11,774 nt of DNA from Candidatus Nitrosopumilus sp. (GTDB lineage: Archaea > Thermoproteota > Nitrososphaeria > Nitrososphaerales > Nitrosopumilaceae). How positions within the stretch are numbered: position 1 is the first letter of the stretch; every line of letters starts with the position of its first letter. Where the stretch lies: contig JAEMQG010000038.1 of assembly GCA_022758935.1 (NCBI GenBank), positions 1-11,774 on the forward strand, written 5' to 3'. A program made the position numbers and the translations under genes. The notes below the pieces were generated by a model that saw nothing but the letters and a program-made list of their open reading frames with translations, was not told the origin of the DNA and searched no databases. This document shows positions 5,745 through 11,774 of the stretch, piece by piece.

Positions 5745-5754
5745 GCTTATAAAG
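5745..5754 (-). promoter_or_regulatory. TATA box of the DUF151 gene
   Basis: CTTTATAAGC on the minus strand is one of the best TATA boxes in the window. Its distance to the ATG at 5715 (about 34 nt from its centre) allows a short leader. Its distance to the alternative TTG at 5730 (about 19 nt) does not allow transcription to include that codon. Confidence 0.55.
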
Positions 5755-5995
5755 ATACTAAAGTTTTTGGATTAATTCCAATTGAATTTTTTACAACGTT
5801 CAGGTGATTGGATAAAATCTAAAATTATTTAATGCTAATAATGTATCTTTTTGTCGACAAATCCAAAACACTCCATATTGTAAGTCCCTATAAAATTAAT
5901 TTTTATTTACATGAACAAAATTTTCTAATGTTAAAGTAAAATACATGTATCCGAGAAGCAGTTAAAATGTCGGAAGATTATAATTGAAAGGCAAA

Positions 5996-6043
5996 AATTA
6001 TAGGCATGATCTTGTCTGTGCCTAAATTGATTTAGAAGATCAT
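5996..6043 (+). promoter_or_regulatory. possible H-type RNA pseudoknot in the leader of the CPTC membrane protein
   Basis: Two interlocking inverted repeats occur here. AATT-(A)-TAGGCA (5996-6006) pairs with TGCCTAAATT (6019-6028). Inside that loop ATGATCTT (6006-6013) pairs perfectly with AAGATCAT (6036-6043) downstream. As RNA they form the S1a-S2a-S1b-S2b order of an H-type pseudoknot, or two alternative hairpins, 46 nt before the start of the membrane-protein gene. A translational or transcriptional control element is one reading, two overlapping protein operators another. Linker lengths (0, 5 and 7 nt) are tight, so a base pair or two at the junction would have to open. Confidence 0.4.
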
Positions 6044-6089
6044 CAAAAAATAGAATAGAATTTAATTCAATAATAGATAATTTAGAATA

Positions 6090-6917
6090 ATGGAAACCCA
6101 GAAATCAAATATCCATAGTGGAAAAAAGCTAATAGTTTTGGGATTTACTACGATAGTTGTCATATTCATAATGTATGCCAGATATCAAAATTCAGAAACG
6201 TTCACACCCGACGCTATGGATTCTATTCAACGTATTGCATACGGTTTTTACATAGTGCTTTTGGTATCGTTTGGGGCAATTACTTATGGAATTTATCTAT
6301 ATCACGGAAACAAGGTAATGAAAAAAGGAAAAGATCTAATAACAATCATTGCACTAACTACATGGAATACAAAATCAAAAAAAATCTTTGTTTTAGCCTT
6401 TGTCGGATATGGAATTTTCTTTTCACTAGTATCAGGAACATTGGTATATCAACCAGAAGTAAATTTTGCAATACATTATGGAGCAAAAATTCCATCTGGA
6501 TTCCTATCACCGTGTTGTGATGAAATTGGATACATGCCAAAAATAATCGTCTACTTGACAGAACACATAGGATTACAAATCATACCGATTAATTTGGTAT
6601 TACAAATAACGGTGTCTTATTTAGTGGGGTTAAATGCAGCTATTGCAGCTAGCGCATATTCTATTTCAAAGAAAGGGCGGGGGATGAGTTCAATTGGTGC
6701 AGTGACAGGATTATTCATAGCGTGCCCAACATGTGCTGGAGCATTTTCATCAATTTTCATAGGAACTGCAAGTGGTATCGCATTATCAATTGCACTGACA
6801 CAGCTACAAACATTATTTATTGCAATATCAATACCTGTGTTGGTAGTTACACCTTTTGTAATGGCTAGGAGATTAAGAAATTCGGATGGTAGTTGTAAAA
6901 TAGATCCTACAAAATAA
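6090..6917 (+). CDS. multi-pass membrane protein with an intramembrane CPTC motif, function unknown
   Basis: This 275-residue protein has about six hydrophobic helices (roughly 13-31, 50-71, 99-121, 163-189, 202-224 and 228-258). Two cysteine sites stand out. One is CCDEIGYMP (142-150) in the loop before helix four. The other is GLFIACPTCAGAFS (207-220), a CxxC inside a membrane helix flanked by small residues. Such a pairing could carry a thiol/disulfide relay or bind a metal such as copper, but I know no family with both. One further cysteine (269) lies in the basic tail. ATG 6090 is the first start in frame. The possible pseudoknot is 46 nt upstream. Its 3' end overlaps the convergent gene by 11 bp. 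Confidence 0.8.
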   Translation: METQKSNIHSGKKLIVLGFTTIVVIFIMYARYQNSETFTPDAMDSIQRIAYGFYIVLLVSFGAITYGIYLYHGNKVMKKGKDLITIIALTTWNTKSKKIFVLAFVGYGIFFSLVSGTLVYQPEVNFAIHYGAKIPSGFLSPCCDEIGYMPKIIVYLTEHIGLQIIPINLVLQITVSYLVGLNAAIAASAYSISKKGRGMSSIGAVTGLFIACPTCAGAFSSIFIGTASGIALSIALTQLQTLFIAISIPVLVVTPFVMARRLRNSDGSCKIDPTK

Positions 6918-7179
6918 ATTTTTTGACTTCAGGAATTTTATTATTCCCTATATCATAACCATCGCGTCTAAGAAATTTTAATGTAAGTTTGTAAATTAAT
7001 TCATCGTGATCTACTTGATTTAATATCTCAGTCCAGAGCACCTTTCCATGTTCTTCGATCTGTTTCTTAAATGATGGATTTATGGATTCGGCAATTTCTC
7101 TGCATTGATCAAAAGTTTTACCATTTTTATATGCACGAACTCGAGTATCACAACTATCCACAAAATAAGTAAAAAACAT
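6907..7179 (-). CDS. 90-residue protein, function unknown
   Basis: The product, starting MFFTYFVDSCDTRVRAYK, is mostly helical and charged. The central segment reads FDQCREIAESINPSFKKQIEEHGKVLWTEILNQV and the end is a strand-rich LIYKLTLKFLRRDGYDIG. There is no signal peptide, membrane helix or known motif, and the two cysteines (10, 26) are not arranged for metal. A TTAAAC box about 24 nt before the ATG at 7179 fits a leaderless start. It overlaps the membrane-protein gene 3' end by 11 bp on the opposite strand. I do not recognise it. Confidence 0.58.
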   Translation of the reverse strand: MFFTYFVDSCDTRVRAYKNGKTFDQCREIAESINPSFKKQIEEHGKVLWTEILNQVDHDELIYKLTLKFLRRDGYDIGNNKIPEVKKFIL

Positions 7180-7346
7180 CCTAATTTAATTTCCATGTGT
7201 TTAACATAAGATAATCTATACACAGTGAAAAAATGAAAAAACGAACATCGTATTATATATTATTCATCGCGTCTGATGGCTTATTTTGTCAAATTTTAAT
7301 TTTGTTATAATCGGATGGATTTTTTAATGAAAATATAGATATTCTT

Positions 7347-7553
7347 CTAACTATTGTCTTTTTTGTCAATATCAATCATATTTTGATTAAATTCATTATT
7401 ATCTGAGCGTAGTTCGTTGGATTTCTTTTCTAATTTTTCAGTTTTTCTTTCAGTATTAATTTTTTTTTCATTCACGATACCCCACACAAATTTTAACATA
7501 GAATGAATGTTATTCTCATAAAGATAAGATTCTGTTTGTTCACAACATGACAT
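7347..7553 (-). CDS. small charged protein with predicted coiled coil, weakly supported
   Basis: The 68-residue frame starts MSCCEQTESYLYENNIHSM. A short hydrophobic part (LKFVWGIVN) is followed by a Lys/Glu/Asn-rich stretch that could form a coiled coil (KINTERKTEKLEKKSNELRS), and a low-complexity tail. A vicinal Cys pair sits at residues 3-4. The composition also fits random A/T-rich sequence, and no promoter is convincing. It is transcribed divergently from the gene at 7596 with 42 bp between starts. No family recognised. Confidence 0.42.
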   Translation of the reverse strand: MSCCEQTESYLYENNIHSMLKFVWGIVNEKKINTERKTEKLEKKSNELRSDNNEFNQNMIDIDKKDNS

Positions 7554-7595
7554 GTTTTGAGGAGAATTATCAGAGATTCCAAATAACAGTCAAAA

Positions 7596-7871
7596 TTGTA
7601 CATATTAAATCAAATACTAGAAATCGATACAAAAAGTGTGGGGATAAAAACGGTTACAGATTATGTAAGATTCTACATAAATCTAGAGATGCAAAATAAG
7701 GTGAGTTTATTGAGTTTCATCAATAATGAAAAAATAGTTTTAAAACACAAGTTGGAAAACAAAAGATCAGATAAAGACTCGATGTTCAACGGCATTAGAA
7801 TTTTAGAGGAATTAGGTGAAGAAATTAAGAGTGATGGGGAATTAGCAGTTTTAGAAAAATATGGCAAATAG
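7596..7871 (+). CDS. 91-residue protein, possibly ribbon-helix-helix-like, unknown function
   Basis: The frame opens with TTG 7596 directly after a TAA three codons earlier. The start of the product, MYILNQILEIDTKSVGIKT, continues VTDYVRFYINLEMQNK. This resembles the helix pair of small DNA-binding ribbon-helix-helix proteins (the 'GxxTxxDYVRFxI' pattern), but the N-terminal strand of that fold is missing or very short. The rest is helical and charged, ending LEKYGK. A GTG at 7638 with a TATATTAA-like box (about 7600-7610) upstream is an alternative start. Real-gene support is modest, and an antisense frame (7673-7912) covers the same bases but looks less protein-like. Confidence 0.5.
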   Translation: MYILNQILEIDTKSVGIKTVTDYVRFYINLEMQNKVSLLSFINNEKIVLKHKLENKRSDKDSMFNGIRILEELGEEIKSDGELAVLEKYGK

Positions 7872-7892
7872 AAATTGATGTAGAAACAAAAC

Positions 7893-7946
7893 ATGGCAGC
7901 ATCACCAGCCATAAGAAAAATGCTTGTAAATTCTAGGTTTAAGTAA
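7893..7946 (+). other. 17-codon mini-ORF overlapping an ATGGC/GCCAT hairpin
   Basis: Between the two plus-strand genes a short frame reads MAASPAIRKMLVNSRFK and stops at 7946, just before the promoter of the winged-helix gene. Its first bases form a hairpin, ATGGC (7893-7897) with GCCAT (7908-7912), ten-base loop. It could be a remnant, a leader peptide or the terminator of the preceding gene; evidence for translation is absent. Confidence 0.2.
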
Positions 7947-7969
7947 AACTAAATCTATCGAAAATAGAG

Positions 7970-8536
7970 ATGGCACTAGACTCAGATATTATCAGGACAG
8001 AAATAATACGCGTATTAAATGAAAATGGGAAAATTCGTGGAAATGAACTTGTAAGTAGAGTAATAAAAAAAGTTGGAAATGAAAAATTAGTCTATAGAGA
8101 AATCAGTTCACTTGTAGAATCAGGCGAGGTTGAAAAAAAAATGCACAGTAAATCACACATTGAATACAATCTGATCAACTTATCTGAATCTGTAAATAAT
8201 CAACTCAAAAGCGTCCATAGAGAAATTGAAATGGTTTTTGATGAAATTAAAGAATTTAATCAGATCAATGATCAAAATAAAATTGAATTTCAAGGAAGAT
8301 TGAGAACGGTAATACATTTTATCCACATTGTTCAATCCATAGACGGAGTAATGAAGCTCTTATCACACTACCCTACTTTTAAAAAAGACAAAATGTTTTC
8401 GCAGATCACAAGAAAAATAAGTGATTGCTGGGAAAATATTCTAGAAAATATTGCACACCAGCCAGAAGAAGAATTCCTCAATGAGGTAATAGCAAATCTG
8501 AGAATTTCATCTATAGACTCTCGCTGTATTAATTAA
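7970..8536 (+). CDS. winged-helix DNA-binding protein with C-terminal helical domain
   Basis: The 188-residue product has an N-terminal winged helix-turn-helix at about residues 4-68. IIRTEIIRVLNENGKIRGNE forms the first helices, LVSRVIKKVGNEKLVYREISSLVESGEV the turn and recognition helix, and KKMHSKSHIEYNLI the wing. A helical, partly coiled-coil segment (70-100) leads to a C-terminal helical bundle that may dimerise. It is likely a transcription regulator of the type expanded in this phylum; its targets are unknown. A TTTAAG box about 30 nt upstream fits the ATG at 7970. The downstream stretch holds a decayed gene on the other strand. Confidence 0.78.
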   Translation: MALDSDIIRTEIIRVLNENGKIRGNELVSRVIKKVGNEKLVYREISSLVESGEVEKKMHSKSHIEYNLINLSESVNNQLKSVHREIEMVFDEIKEFNQINDQNKIEFQGRLRTVIHFIHIVQSIDGVMKLLSHYPTFKKDKMFSQITRKISDCWENILENIAHQPEEEFLNEVIANLRISSIDSRCIN

Positions 8537-8585
8537 ATTATAATTTCTAAAACATCACAAAGTTAGTACTGCTGTTTCAGTTTTT

Positions 8586-8848
8586 CTACAACAAATTAAA
8601 AATTTTATCGTCATCCAACAGAATAAAAGATATGTTATTTTTAGACATGCCGAACAATTTTCAGCATCACTTGTAATCAGAATTACATTACTTTCCTTTG
8701 TAAAATTAATTACAGAATAATTACCACGTGGTTTATGACCGTCGGAATGTAGTTTTTTGACACTGCATGTATCACGCCATAGATTATGAAGTATGTCATC
8801 TCATCCATCCTCCATTTCATTAATCAAAATTTTAATTGGTTTTAGCAT
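8586..8848 (-). pseudogene. decayed small gene with one nonsense codon and one frameshift
   Basis: Read from ATG 8848, the frame gives MLKPIKILINEMEDG, hits TGA at 8801-8803, then continues open as DDILHNLWRDTCSVKKLHSD and on through SVINFTKESNVILITSDAE and NCSACLK. At the five-T run 8638-8642 the sense then changes to an improbable Cys/Phe-rich string. Adding one base there restores NNISFILLDDDKIFNLL and a stop at 8586. So two lesions, a Trp or Arg codon to TGA and a one-base deletion in a homopolymer, disrupt an about 87-residue protein with three Cys (DTC and CSAC). Sequencing error in a homopolymer could explain the second but not the first. I do not recognise the family. Confidence 0.5.
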
Positions 8849-8963
8849 AAAATTCACTAAACAGATTTCAACATTAGTATTAATGATTATTATCAAAGAA
8901 AAAGAAAATACTAGTAAAAAAATAGTCAGAGACATAAAAAACTAGGAATATTGCAAGTTATAA

Positions 8964-9323
8964 TCAATCATGGTAATTTCGAGCCAAGTCAAATAATTCT
9001 TCACAAAATGGATTCAAGCGATTAGACAAGACACCATCAAACCAAGATAGTTCTTTATCAACATTGTATTTTCTAACAAAGTGTATTGTGGGAGAATCAG
9101 ACACGTTAAAAACAAACTCATTTTCAAATAGTTGTGTTACTTGATTTTGCCCATCTAGTGTCAGATTATAGTGACAAGTCATTAAATCGATTTGAACGAA
9201 ATAATGTCCATTACTAGGGTTTATTCTTGCTTTGATAAATGGTTGATTATTTTGAGAGCATTCTCGATAGTGCTTGTCATATTCGAACATTTTTGAATCC
9301 ACAATAAATTTTTTTAATGACAA
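8964..9323 (-). CDS. 119-residue protein, function unknown
   Basis: The product begins MSLKKFIVDSKMFEYDKHYR and looks like an alpha/beta protein. A strand-rich centre (ARINPSNGHYFVQIDLMTCHYNLTLDG, then ENEFVFNVSDSPTIHFVRK) is followed by a C-terminal helix (LNPFCEELFDLARNYHD). No signal, membrane helix or known motif. The frame opens at TTG 9323; ATG 9290 (108 residues) is the alternative and lies the better distance from a CAATATG box near 9342. It is 29 bp behind the DUF6659-like gene on the same strand, so the two may be co-transcribed. I do not recognise it. Confidence 0.6.
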   Translation of the reverse strand: MSLKKFIVDSKMFEYDKHYRECSQNNQPFIKARINPSNGHYFVQIDLMTCHYNLTLDGQNQVTQLFENEFVFNVSDSPTIHFVRKYNVDKELSWFDGVLSNRLNPFCEELFDLARNYHD

Positions 9324-9352
9324 TTTGAAAATGACTAATTCATATTGGAAAG

Positions 9353-9730
9353 TTAAAGATCAGCAGTAATTTTTTTAATTCTTGTGACTAGTCGAATTTT
9401 TGTATCTATTGACATTTCAGGCTCCATTGTAAAATAAATAATATTTCTTTTTGTATAGGTTACCATTTGGGTTAATTTTTCTCTCTCAACATGAACGTAA
9501 CGAACCTTACCAAGAGTTCTATCAAATTCTTGCCTCATTTTTCTCCTCTGAGCAACTTGTTTGCAAAAATGTTCTTCTTCTTTTTGATTTTTAAGAGAGG
9601 TCTTCCCACTTTTCATAATTCCTTCTCTAATATTCCCTTTAGTGTCAATGATTGCTGCAAATCTCATTTTAGGATCCAGATTAATAATAGATTCAACGAT
9701 TTTTAACAGATCTGATTTTATTACTCCCAT
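9353..9730 (-). CDS. DUF6659-like (roadblock-type) protein
   Basis: The 125-residue product resembles the DUF6659 proteins of ammonia-oxidising archaea and, more loosely, the roadblock/LC7 fold. A helix (SDLLKIVESIINLDPKM) leads into strand/turn RFAAIIDTKGNIREG (23-37). A charged helix (QKEEEHFCKQVAQRRKMRQE) is followed by strands VRYVHVEREKLTQMVTY and NIIYFTMEP, and a last helix KIRLVTRIKKITADL. Roadblock proteins often act as scaffolds or as partners of small GTPases; the role here is not known. The ATG at 9730 lies about 29 nt from a TATA-like AATATATTT (9755-9763, minus), so the mRNA is probably leaderless. Family assignment is from memory of the pattern. Confidence 0.7.
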   Translation of the reverse strand: MGVIKSDLLKIVESIINLDPKMRFAAIIDTKGNIREGIMKSGKTSLKNQKEEEHFCKQVAQRRKMRQEFDRTLGKVRYVHVEREKLTQMVTYTKRNIIYFTMEPEMSIDTKIRLVTRIKKITADL

Positions 9731-9754
9731 TACAAATCTAAAAGAAAATTTACC

Positions 9755-9763
9755 AAATATATT
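9755..9763 (-). promoter_or_regulatory. TATA-like box of the DUF6659-like gene
   Basis: AATATATTT is centred about 29 nt before the ATG at 9730, typical of a leaderless or near-leaderless archaeal promoter; the downstream gene at 8964 may share the transcript. Confidence 0.45.
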
Positions 9764-9844
9764 CTAACGAAGTATTTCAAATCAGGGAGCATAATGTGTG
9801 TAAAAAATCCACATATTTTTGATTCTTGATCGATTAAAATACAA

Positions 9845-9997
9845 TTAACTTGGCTCATCGGAAATTACACATTCGGTATGTAAATCATCAGCAAAATGAG
9901 TACATGTAGCGCATTGAAATGGTTGTTCGCAAACCATACACGTAGTTAAAAAGTCGAGACATTCAACACAATATCGACTTGAATCAGTATCCAGCAT
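9845..9997 (-). CDS. 50-residue B-box-like zinc-binding protein
   Basis: This short frame starts at ATG 9997, right after an in-frame TAA three codons upstream, and ends at TAA 9845. The product, beginning MLDTDSSRYCVECLDFLTTC, has ordered metal ligands: C10-x2-C13, C20-x2-C23, C29-x2-C32, then H34, H40 and C43. That is a two-site cross-brace arrangement like a B-box/MYND-type finger packed into 50 residues. It is one of the most convincing unlisted genes in the window because nine ligands in regular CxxC spacing are unlikely by chance. Function is unknown; protein or RNA binding is typical of such fingers. TTTTTAATG about 30 nt upstream may be its TATA box. Confidence 0.78.
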   Translation of the reverse strand: MLDTDSSRYCVECLDFLTTCMVCEQPFQCATCTHFADDLHTECVISDEPS

Positions 9998-10078
9998 ATC
10001 GGTTATTAATAACATTAAAAAATAGAGTTAAAACAAAGTCACAGTAATTTCTATCGATAATTAGTCAATCTAGATTTA

Positions 10079-10951
10079 CTAATTTTGAGCCAGATTCATT
10101 GCAATCAATGTAGACATTATTTTTGCCGCAATTGATGCAGTAGCCCCATTGTCATATTGTGGATTTAGTTCCACTATATCAACACCTGTCACTTTTTTAT
10201 TCTCAAGTGAATAAATCAAATCAAAGAGTTCCCTGGACGTCATGCCTGCAGCCTCAGGGTTACCGACTCCTGGGGCATATGCAGGATCTAAAACATCAAG
10301 ATCAAAACTAGTATACAATGAATCAAAAGAAGACACAAATTCTTTGAGAAGATGTGGACCTTTTCCTTCACGTACTTGTCTGTCAGAAATTGTTTTAATC
10401 TTGTTTTCTTTTAGAAATTCAAGCTCTTCCTTTACGAATGCTCTTGCACCAACATGCAGTATGTTTTCAGCGCCTCTTTTTTCTACAATTCTTCTAAGAT
10501 AAGCTGCATGACTTAGTTTGACGTTTGCATATTCGTCACGTAAATCATAGTGGGCATCAAATACAACATAGCCTGTTTCTTTTGGGAAGCTCATGAATGA
10601 GCCATATGTAATAGAGTGTTCTCCTCCTAAAATGAACAGTTGTCTTTTTTTTGCAACCAGTTCCTTTGTGATTTTGCCAACCATCTCAATCATTTCGCTT
10701 GCCAAAACCGTGTGAGATGTGTTCCCCAGGTCTTCAATGTTCACAGTTTCCAAATCAATACCAAATTGAGGGTGAAATATCTCAATGTTGTTAAATGCGT
10801 CACGGATCACATCAGGTCCAAATCTACATCCAGGTTTGTAAGAGTGTGTAGAATCAAAGGGAATTCCAAAGACAGTTGCCACAGGTTCAGAATCACTATT
10901 GGAAGCAGTAATCATCGGATTTCTATTCATGTATAAATCTAGGAAACTCAT
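10079..10951 (-). CDS. speB: arginase/agmatinase-family ureohydrolase, probable agmatinase
   Basis: The 290-residue protein has all manganese-site motifs of the ureohydrolases: GGEHS (109-113, ligand H112), DAHYDLRDEY (132-141, ligands D132, H134, D136) and SFDLDVLDPAYAPGVGNPEAAG (216-236, ligands D217, D219), with VDIVELNP near the end. It hydrolyses a guanidino substrate to urea. The layout fits agmatinase, which gives putrescine, but guanidinobutyrase or another member cannot be excluded from sequence. The start, ATG 10951, is 4 bp after the thrS stop on the same strand, so it is translated from a thrS message by coupling; no separate promoter is visible. Length is normal. Confidence 0.9.
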   Translation of the reverse strand: MSFLDLYMNRNPMITASNSDSEPVATVFGIPFDSTHSYKPGCRFGPDVIRDAFNNIEIFHPQFGIDLETVNIEDLGNTSHTVLASEMIEMVGKITKELVAKKRQLFILGGEHSITYGSFMSFPKETGYVVFDAHYDLRDEYANVKLSHAAYLRRIVEKRGAENILHVGARAFVKEELEFLKENKIKTISDRQVREGKGPHLLKEFVSSFDSLYTSFDLDVLDPAYAPGVGNPEAAGMTSRELFDLIYSLENKKVTGVDIVELNPQYDNGATASIAAKIMSTLIAMNLAQN

Positions 10952-10955
10952 TTTT

Positions 10956-11774
10956 TTACACCATTAATTGTGGTCTCTGAGAAAGATATTTTGGAAGATT
11001 CAGCCCAGTAAAGGGTTTACCCTTTGTTTGCGCACTTGCTTCATTAATGAAATCATCAAAGGACAACTCTCGTACATTTCCTGATTGTCTGTCTCGGATA
11101 CTTAGATTTTTCGAATTTGCTTCCTTTTCACCAATTACAAGTGTATAACGAATCCAGTCTTTTTCTGAGTCACGAATTCGTTTTCCAATACTTTCATTTC
11201 GGTCATCAATGTCAACTCGAATGTTGTTAGACGATAGGTTATCAGCCAAAGTATCACAGATTTTAGAAAATTCTTCAGTTAGCGGAATTACGCGTACTTG
11301 TGTAGGTGCAAGCCATAGTGGAAATTGGGGTTTTCTACCTTCAACTATATCTTGTGCGGCCTTCTCCAAAAGTACGTAGATAATTCTTTCAATTGCACCG
11401 CTTGGTGAATTGTGCAAAATGATAGGATGTTTTGAAATATTGTTTTCATCTACAAATTTAATCCCATAGCGTTCTCCATTTTCTACATCTATTTGATCAG
11501 TGGAAAGTGCAGATGCTTTTCCAAAATTATCGATGAAGTTAAATTCCCATTTTAAAACAAAATAAAAGAATTTTTCTCTCCACATTTCAACCAGCACTGG
11601 TCTACCATGTTTTTTAACAATCTCTTCAATTGAAGACTTGTTTTCATTATAGAAATCTTCGGTGAATCGAATAGCCATTTCATAATCAGAGCTTTCAATT
11701 CCAAGTTCTTTTAAAACATCGCGAGATAAATCAAATCTAATTTTGATTTCTTGGATTGATTGTTCAATGTCTTT
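10956..11774 (-). CDS. thrS: threonyl-tRNA synthetase, C-terminal part (5' end outside the window)
   Basis: The frame is open to the window edge, giving the last 272 residues of a class II synthetase; the first 32 visible residues (KDIEQSIQEIKIRFDLSRDV onward) precede the internal Met at 11678, so that Met is not the start. Class II motif 3 is seen as HNSPSGAIERIIYVLLE. The HGTP anticodon-binding domain follows as PLWLAPTQVRVIPL, then DIDDRNESIGKRIRDSEKDWIRYTLVIGEKE. It charges tRNA-Thr. The N-terminal editing domain and motifs 1-2 lie beyond 11774. The sequence ends ...YLSQRPQLMV and is followed after 4 bp by speB on the same strand, a tight two-gene arrangement. Confidence 0.95.
   Translation of the reverse strand, partial: KDIEQSIQEIKIRFDLSRDVLKELGIESSDYEMAIRFTEDFYNENKSSIEEIVKKHGRPVLVEMWREKFFYFVLKWEFNFIDNFGKASALSTDQIDVENGERYGIKFVDENNISKHPIILHNSPSGAIERIIYVLLEKAAQDIVEGRKPQFPLWLAPTQVRVIPLTEEFSKICDTLADNLSSNNIRVDIDDRNESIGKRIRDSEKDWIRYTLVIGEKEANSKNLSIRDRQSGNVRELSFDDFINEASAQTKGKPFTGLNLPKYLSQRPQLMV

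Larger units (their letters stand above)
5731..6089. other. intergenic region between divergent DUF151 and membrane-protein genes
   Basis: No coding frame is supportable here on either strand. The left end holds the DUF151 promoter, the right third holds the interlocking inverted repeats, and an AT-rich stretch (6060-6085) could contain the promoter of the membrane-protein gene. The central part (5800-5990) shows no structure I can name. Confidence 0.5.

Noticed and set aside
5610..5807. Plus-strand frame of 65 codons
   Set aside because: It lies almost wholly antisense to the well-supported DUF151 gene and its promoter, and its product is Leu/Gln-rich with no fold pattern.
3239..6075. TTTAATTCAATAAT shared by the spacers near 3240 and 6061
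   Set aside because: A 14-base A/T word can recur by chance at this composition, and flanks do not match.
6358..6540. Minus-strand frame of 60 codons
   Set aside because: Antisense to the membrane-protein gene, made of complementary hydrophobic codons; no independent evidence.
6961..7275. Repeated ATCGCGTCT at about 6961 and 7267
   Set aside because: The first copy is explained as codons of the 90-residue protein (RRDG). The second has only a vague similarity around it, so a duplication is not demonstrated.
7673..7912. Minus-strand frame of 79 codons
   Set aside because: Antisense to the gene at 7596-7871; its product is Ser/Phe/Leu-rich as expected for the complement of a Lys/Glu-rich gene.
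8801..8803. Selenocysteine or recoded TGA in the decayed gene
   Set aside because: No SECIS-like hairpin stands out, the group is not known to use Sec, and a second lesion follows, so mutation is simpler.
9491..9706. Plus-strand frame of 71 codons
   Set aside because: Antisense shadow of the DUF6659-like gene, Phe/Asn-rich and without fold features.
10242..10936. Two plus-strand frames (10242-10502 and 10640-10936)
   Set aside because: Both are antisense to speB, whose motifs are unambiguous.

Overview
The window looks like part of the genome of a marine ammonia-oxidising archaeon (Nitrososphaerota/Thaumarchaeota, Nitrosopumilus-like). Four things point that way. It is strongly AT-rich. It carries archaeal purP and an archaeal ThrRS. 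It has several small proteins of types I associate with this phylum (a DUF6659-like protein, a winged-helix/coiled-coil regulator, Cys-rich micro-proteins). Many genes have a TATA-like box about 25-30 nt before the start codon and no Shine-Dalgarno, i.e. leaderless archaeal promoters with frequent GTG/TTG starts. The species call is inferred from gene content, not from a database search.

Left part (1-2611): tatA (+) runs convergently into an SRPBCC/START-like gene that follows a ubiX-type flavin prenyltransferase gene (both -). Next comes a weak small membrane-protein ORF (-), then purP (+), encoding the archaeal FAICAR synthetase of purine synthesis. A near-palindromic TATA element at 1489-1498 lies between the last two and fits a leaderless GTG start for purP.

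Middle (2612-5289): a 58-codon TTG-started Cys-rich micro-protein, a GC-richer structured element that may be an ncRNA or complex terminator, a long AT-rich gene-poor stretch with an 11-bp inverted repeat, a two-CxxC protein, an unknown 78-aa protein, a well-formed candidate C/D box guide sRNA, a MESH1-like HD hydrolase, and what reads like the detached N-terminal domain of a tyrosine recombinase.

Right-centre (5290-8963): a bifunctional-nuclease (DUF151) protein, a 370-bp gap with a possible H-type pseudoknot just before a multi-pass membrane protein with an intramembrane CPTC motif, four small proteins of unknown function or weak support, a winged-helix regulator, and a decayed gene (one in-frame TGA plus one frameshift) not previously visible as an ORF.

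Right end (8964-11774, all -): an unknown 119-aa protein, a DUF6659/roadblock-like protein, a 50-aa B-box-like zinc protein, speB-type ureohydrolase and, 4 bp upstream of it, the 3' part of thrS, which runs off the window edge. The conserved core (tatA, ubiX, purP, thrS-speB) is housekeeping. The novelty lies in the RNA elements and the small or decayed genes between.
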